In this document: one piece after another, positions 13,999 to 17,613 of the stretch
Layout: each line of letters opens with the position of its first letter
Numbering within the stretch: the first letter of the stretch is position 1
Origin: an uncultured bacterium
GTDB taxonomy: Bacteria; Bacteroidota; Ignavibacteria; Ignavibacteriales; Melioribacteraceae
Length of the DNA: 17,613 nt
Reading direction: 5' to 3'
Assembly (NCBI GenBank): GCA_937936675.1
Contig: CALDDL010000188.1
Coordinates: forward strand, 1 to 17,613
The notes under the pieces: model-generated
What the model was told of the DNA's origin: nothing
Databases searched by the model: none
What the model saw: only the letters and a program-made list of their open reading frames with translations
Made by a program: the position numbers and the translations under genes

Positions 13999-16056
13999 AT
14001 GAAATTTAACTTACAGAAAATAGCACGCTCAAGAAAACTAGAATATTCCATTTTCGTTTTTATAATCTTATTCTTATATAATATTGTTTTCCCAATGCAT
14101 GATTATCTTCCATTATTTATTCTTCACGAATTTTTGGTTTTATCCGCAGCATTTATTCTCTTTGAATATCTTAAAGATTTTTTTACTTCCAGATTGATAC
14201 AGCCGATATCCTTAGTACTTAATATTGGGATTTTTGCTGCCGTAATTTTTTTAGTTGCTTCTATTACTAAATTTACCCTATCATCAAATAATATTAATAT
14301 TGAGACAAGAGATTTTATTAGTTCTCTTTTTAGTATTCTTGCAATTTTTATTCTTATTGGCATTGTAATATTTATCTATTCTTCTCTAAGGGAATTATTC
14401 TTCTTAAGACAAAAGAAAGATCCTTCTGTATATATGAATACAATGCTTGTCTTTTTCATGTTCACTTTTCTATCAAATATATTTGTGAAGATAAATTCCG
14501 AATATGATTTTATAAAAGAATCATTTTATGTAGTTTCAATAATTCTTATTTCATTAAACTCACTTAGGGTATCATGGATTGGATTCCTTTCAAAGAAACA
14601 AAAAGTCTATCTTATTTTAATTTCGATTGTTTTGATAGTTGTTTTTTCATTTAATTTTGGTATGATCTCAGGGGATGATAATTTTGAAACGATAATCTCT
14701 TCTTTTTCTCCGGGTCTGCTCACATTAATTAATCTAGTAATGTTATATGGAATAATATTTTCAACAGTAGTATTTTTTACGACATTATTTCATTTACCGA
14801 CTGCGGAAGCATTCGACAGGAAAAGCGAAGAAGTTTCGTCCTTAATTGATCTTACGAAATTAATCACTCAGGTATTTGATTTTAAGGAGCTTGCTGAATC
14901 AGTTACTTTACTCACATCTAAGATTTGTAATTCTGATGCCTCTTGGTTAGTAATAAAACAGGGTGACGAATTCGAATTAAAATCTGTTAATAATATCGGA
15001 TATCTTGAAGCAGATGAATTAACAAAATTTATTCTAGGACAAAAGTATGATATGGAAGAAGGGGTAACGATTGTTACTCGGCATAATCTTTCTCCATTTG
15101 TAAAAAATAATAATTCAAAATTCAATTTTGATTCAATTGCCTTCGCTTGCTTAATGCATCATGAAAACATAAGTGGATATTTATTTGCTGCTCGAAGCCT
15201 TGAAATTAAATATGATGATGATGATAAGAAGGCAATTAGTGCATTTGCTAATTATGCTGCGGTAGCATTAGAAAATGCAAAACTCATTGAAGAATCGATT
15301 GAAAAAGAAAGAATGGAGAAGGAGCTAGATGTAGCCAGAGAAATTCAACGTAAAATTCTTCCGCATCAAGTTCCTGAATTAGATGAATATCAGGTTTCGG
15401 CTTTATTTATTCCTGCTTTTGAAGTTGGAGGCGATTATTATGATTTCTTTAAGTTAGATGATAATAATTATGCGGTTGTAGTAGCTGATGTTTCGGGTAA
15501 AGGAATTTCTGCTGCATTTATTATGGCAGAAGTTAAAGGTATATTTGGTTCTCTCTCTAAAATATTTTTTAATCCAAAGGAATTATTAGTCCGAGTTAAT
15601 GATGTTCTTAAAGATACTTTAGATAGAAAGACTTTTGTTACTTCGATTTATTACGTACTTAATTTAGAAACAGGTAAATTATCATTAGCAAGAAGTGGAC
15701 ATACACCGGCTCTTTTATGTAGCCATGGTATTATTCAAAAAATTCAACCACCCGGGATTGGACTAGGTCTTGATTATGGTATTAATTTTGAAAATTCTAT
15801 TAAAGAAATGGAAATTTCATTAAATTATAATGATATTTTAGTTCTCTATTCTGACGGTATTCCTGAATCCAAGAATTCTAATTTTGAGGATTTTGGTTAT
15901 GAGCGAATAGAGAAAATAATTACTGATTCATGTCATTTATCTGCAAATGAAATAAGTAATAAAATAATGACTGAATTAACTACATTTTCACTTGATAATT
16001 CACAGCATGATGATATAACTTTAGTTATATTAAAAAGATTAAATAATAATAAATAA
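13999..16056 (+). CDS. Membrane GAF-PP2C (SpoIIE/RsbU-type) serine phosphatase
   Basis: A 685-residue integral membrane phosphatase. About eight hydrophobic helices fill residues 15-265 with only short loops, forming a 7TM-like sensor module. A GAF domain (about 280-430), a short coiled coil (about 425-455) with the junction REIQRKILP typical of RsbU/SpoIIE proteins, and the PP2C domain (about 465-680) follow. Metal-binding acidic residues are in place: Asp479 in GGDYYDFF, Asp497 in VADVSGKGISAA, Asp619 in YSDGIPE and Asp671/672 in HDDITLVIL. RSGHTPALL is also conserved. Enzymes of this type remove phosphate from STAS proteins, freeing them to bind the kinase; the obvious substrates are the products at 16069-16422 and possibly 11742-12080. 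The ATG lies 1 base after the preceding stop. The signal sensed by the membrane part is unknown. Confidence 0.95.
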   Translation: MKFNLQKIARSRKLEYSIFVFIILFLYNIVFPMHDYLPLFILHEFLVLSAAFILFEYLKDFFTSRLIQPISLVLNIGIFAAVIFLVASITKFTLSSNNINIETRDFISSLFSILAIFILIGIVIFIYSSLRELFFLRQKKDPSVYMNTMLVFFMFTFLSNIFVKINSEYDFIKESFYVVSIILISLNSLRVSWIGFLSKKQKVYLILISIVLIVVFSFNFGMISGDDNFETIISSFSPGLLTLINLVMLYGIIFSTVVFFTTLFHLPTAEAFDRKSEEVSSLIDLTKLITQVFDFKELAESVTLLTSKICNSDASWLVIKQGDEFELKSVNNIGYLEADELTKFILGQKYDMEEGVTIVTRHNLSPFVKNNNSKFNFDSIAFACLMHHENISGYLFAARSLEIKYDDDDKKAISAFANYAAVALENAKLIEESIEKERMEKELDVAREIQRKILPHQVPELDEYQVSALFIPAFEVGGDYYDFFKLDDNNYAVVVADVSGKGISAAFIMAEVKGIFGSLSKIFFNPKELLVRVNDVLKDTLDRKTFVTSIYYVLNLETGKLSLARSGHTPALLCSHGIIQKIQPPGIGLGLDYGINFENSIKEMEISLNYNDILVLYSDGIPESKNSNFEDFGYERIEKIITDSCHLSANEISNKIMTELTTFSLDNSQHDDITLVILKRLNNNK

Positions 16057-16058
16057 TT

Positions 16059-16062
16059 GGAG
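16059..16062 (+). promoter_or_regulatory. Ribosome binding site deciding the operonic STAS start
   Basis: GGAG, 6 bases before the ATG at 16069. It overlaps the in-frame TTG at 16057, which would otherwise extend the protein by four residues (MEIL). Confidence 0.65.
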
Positions 16063-16068
16063 ATATTA

Positions 16069-16422
16069 ATGGCGGATTTTAATGTCAACTTGCGAGGAGT
16101 TGGCTCTGTCAGTGTTATAGACGTTAAGGGATATCTCGATGCTCATACGGCTCCTGAATTAGAGAATATGTTCTCTAAGCTTATTACTGATAAACAATTC
16201 AAAGTGGTTGTTAATTTTGACCAGTTGAATTACATAAGCAGTGCGGGTTTAGGTGTTTTTATGGCGTTCGTCGAGCAAATGAGAGATAATCAAGGGGATA
16301 TAAAATTCTCGAATATGAATGATAGCGTCTATAATATTTTTGATCTGCTCGGATTTCCTGTTCTTTATGAATTTTATAAAGATGAGAAAGAAGCAGTTAA
16401 TAAGTTTTCTAATCTGAGTTAA
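16069..16422 (+). CDS. STAS-domain anti-sigma factor antagonist of the partner-switch operon
   Basis: A 117-residue single STAS domain. The signature loop is LNYISSAGLGVFM, with Ser57-Ser58 as the probable phosphorylation site. The form SSAGLG, with one extra Ala, is a common variant of SpoIIAA-type SSGLG. The N-terminal strand VSVIDVKGYLDAHTAPELE and the C-terminal NIFDLLGFPVLYEFY are typical. It lies between the phosphatase (12-base gap) and the kinase (2-base gap), the standard order of a three-part partner switch. In its dephosphorylated form it should bind the kinase and release whatever target the kinase holds. The start follows the ribosome site at 16059-16062. Confidence 0.94.
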   Translation: MADFNVNLRGVGSVSVIDVKGYLDAHTAPELENMFSKLITDKQFKVVVNFDQLNYISSAGLGVFMAFVEQMRDNQGDIKFSNMNDSVYNIFDLLGFPVLYEFYKDEKEAVNKFSNLS

Positions 16423-16424
16423 CA

Positions 16425-16856
16425 TTGAGTTTAGAAGAATTAAAATTCCCACTGGAATTATCGGTTAAAAGTTCTACTGATAACTTATCAATAATCAGAG
16501 ACTTTATAAAGAATACGGCTCTTAGCTTAGGATATTCCAATGCTATAATTGGCAATATTATCTTAGCCGTAGATGAAGCATGTACTAATATAATTAAGCA
16601 TGCTTATAAATATTCTCCTTCAGGAGATATTCAAATAGAACTAAACCGAATCGCTAATAAATTTATAATAACTATACTTGATAACGGAATTGAGTTTGAT
16701 CCTAATCTTATTCCGGAGCCCGATATAAAAGAATACTATAAACAGAGAAGAATCGGCGGACTTGGAATGTATCTTATGAAAAAAATGATGGATGAAGTTG
16801 TTTACTCAAAATATAAAAATAAAAATCAGGTTAAAATGGTAAAGTATTTACCCTAA
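16425..16856 (+). CDS. RsbW/SpoIIAB-type serine kinase (anti-sigma factor family)
   Basis: A 143-residue GHKL ATPase of the anti-sigma kinase family. The N-box is LAVDEACTNIIKHAY (47-61, with Mg-coordinating Asn55), G1 is DNGIEFDP (86-93) and G2 is RIGGLGMYLMKKMMDEV (109-125). There is no His phosphorylation domain, so it acts as a protein-serine kinase on a STAS partner. Family members also sequester a target, often a sigma factor, when not bound to the STAS protein. The start is TTG, 2 bases after the STAS stop, with GAG about 7 bases before it; no ATG fits the N-terminus. The ATP lid holds KQRRIGG. Whether it binds the ECF factor of this operon, another sigma factor or a different target cannot be told from sequence. 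Confidence 0.93.
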   Translation: MSLEELKFPLELSVKSSTDNLSIIRDFIKNTALSLGYSNAIIGNIILAVDEACTNIIKHAYKYSPSGDIQIELNRIANKFIITILDNGIEFDPNLIPEPDIKEYYKQRRIGGLGMYLMKKMMDEVVYSKYKNKNQVKMVKYLP

Positions 16857-16858
16857 TT

Positions 16859-17613
16859 ATGATCCCGGATAAAAATATAATCGCTCATAGAAATCTTGCT
16901 GCTTTAGTTGATTACAGCAATCTAATAAATTCTTCACTCGATCTAAGTTTCATTCTTAATAATATCCTACTCACATGTTTCTCAAAGTTCCAAATTACAA
17001 AGGGAATTATTGCATTAATTGATAATAACGGCTTTTTGGAATTAAAGGTAATCAAAGGATTTTCCGCTGCTGATCAAGAAAAATTTCCTAAAGTAAAACT
17101 AGAAGAATTAAATTCAAATTCTAAATTACAGGCATTTATTGCACAATATAAAATTGCCGTAATAGACAAAATCGAATCCAATTCAGGTACAAAAGGAATA
17201 GTTTTATTAGGCAGTAAACTATCTAGAACTCCTTTTACAAACGAAGATTTAGAGTTCCTAAAAACGCTGCTTAATCTTGGTGCTACAGCAGTAGAAAATT
17301 CTCTAACGGTCGAAAGATTAAAAAACGTAAATAGAGAATTGGATTCTAAAGTAAATCAGCTTAGTTCTCTTTTTGACCTAAGTAAGGAATTTAGCAGTAT
17401 TTTGGAAGTAGAAGTGATTGGCAAGTTGCTTGTTTATTCTATTATTGGTCAGTTAATGGTATCCAAATACGCAGTAGTTACTTGTGGAGAAAAATCTATT
17501 AATATTATTGAAAGCAAATATGATATCGATCAAATAAAAGATTCATTAAAAATATGTGAATATGATAAAATAAATGAAAGTTTAGATAAAGACCAGATAG
17601 CAAAAAGATATCC
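16859..17613 (+). CDS. GAF-domain regulator, 3' part beyond the window
   Basis: The frame opens with ATG at 16859, 2 bases after the kinase stop, and stays open for 251 codons to the right edge. The visible part reads as a GAF domain (about 15-155: SNLINSSLDLSFILNNILL, GIIALIDNNGFLELKVIKGF, EDLEFLKTLLNLGATAVENS). A helical linker (about 155-175) and the beginning of a second GAF-like domain (about 176-251: LSKEFSSILEVEVIGKLLV) follow. In this family such N-terminal repeats are often followed by a PP2C phosphatase or diguanylate cyclase domain. Given the operon, a second RsbU-type phosphatase is the best guess, but no catalytic part is visible here. No separate promoter is seen; it belongs to the operon. 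Confidence 0.85.
   Translation, partial: MIPDKNIIAHRNLAALVDYSNLINSSLDLSFILNNILLTCFSKFQITKGIIALIDNNGFLELKVIKGFSAADQEKFPKVKLEELNSNSKLQAFIAQYKIAVIDKIESNSGTKGIVLLGSKLSRTPFTNEDLEFLKTLLNLGATAVENSLTVERLKNVNRELDSKVNQLSSLFDLSKEFSSILEVEVIGKLLVYSIIGQLMVSKYAVVTCGEKSINIIESKYDIDQIKDSLKICEYDKINESLDKDQIAKRY

Noticed and set aside
1..17613. CRISPR arrays, tRNA/rRNA genes, insertion sequences, prophage or integration sites
   Set aside because: No regularly spaced repeats, no cloverleaf or rRNA-like stretches, no transposase or integrase, and no shift in base composition were seen.

Overview
The window is AT-rich throughout, and its genes look like those of a member of the FCB group, most likely the Ignavibacteria/Bacteroidota side. 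The signs are Bacteroidota-type SMC and Mrp variants, a histidine kinase with the motif HQLGTP, frequent TTG starts and candidate promoters of the form TTG-N20-TAnnTTTR. The lineage is inferred from protein style only. No insertion sequence, tRNA, rRNA or CRISPR array is visible, and base composition is even.

Left part (1-12080), all on the minus strand. Reading in the direction of transcription: a lone STAS protein ends in a strong terminator (11678-11722). Then come purA and an orphan sensor histidine kinase, closed by a terminator at 8951-8990. Next is a four-gene set: an FAD/NAD(P)H reductase, a cysteine-free Mrp-type ATPase, a NifU C-terminal-domain protein and triosephosphate isomerase, closed by a terminator at 6221-6264. 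Last are an exported and membrane-anchored glycosidase-like protein lacking a catalytic residue, and the chromosome condensation protein SMC, which runs off the left edge just before its stop.

Right part (12251 to the right edge), all on the plus strand. Six tightly packed genes with gaps of 1-12 bases encode an ECF sigma factor, an unrecognised membrane-anchored protein, an eight-helix membrane protein with GAF and PP2C (SpoIIE/RsbU) domains, a STAS anti-sigma antagonist, an RsbW-type kinase, and a GAF protein cut by the edge. The divergent STAS gene at 11742 faces this operon across a 170-base spacer.

How it may work together: phosphatase, STAS protein and kinase are the three parts of a partner switch, in which the kinase phosphorylates the STAS protein and the phosphatase reverses this. 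Such switches usually control SigB-type sigma factors or non-transcriptional outputs. Here the module shares an operon with an ECF sigma factor, and the slot where an anti-sigma factor normally sits holds a protein with almost no cytoplasmic part. A match to the ECF promoter pattern (GGAAC-N16-CGTCTAA) lies directly before the sigma gene, suggesting self-activation. This operon is the best candidate for an undescribed system in the window. The others worth attention are the pseudo-glycosidase fused to a membrane domain and the reductase/Mrp/NifU group.
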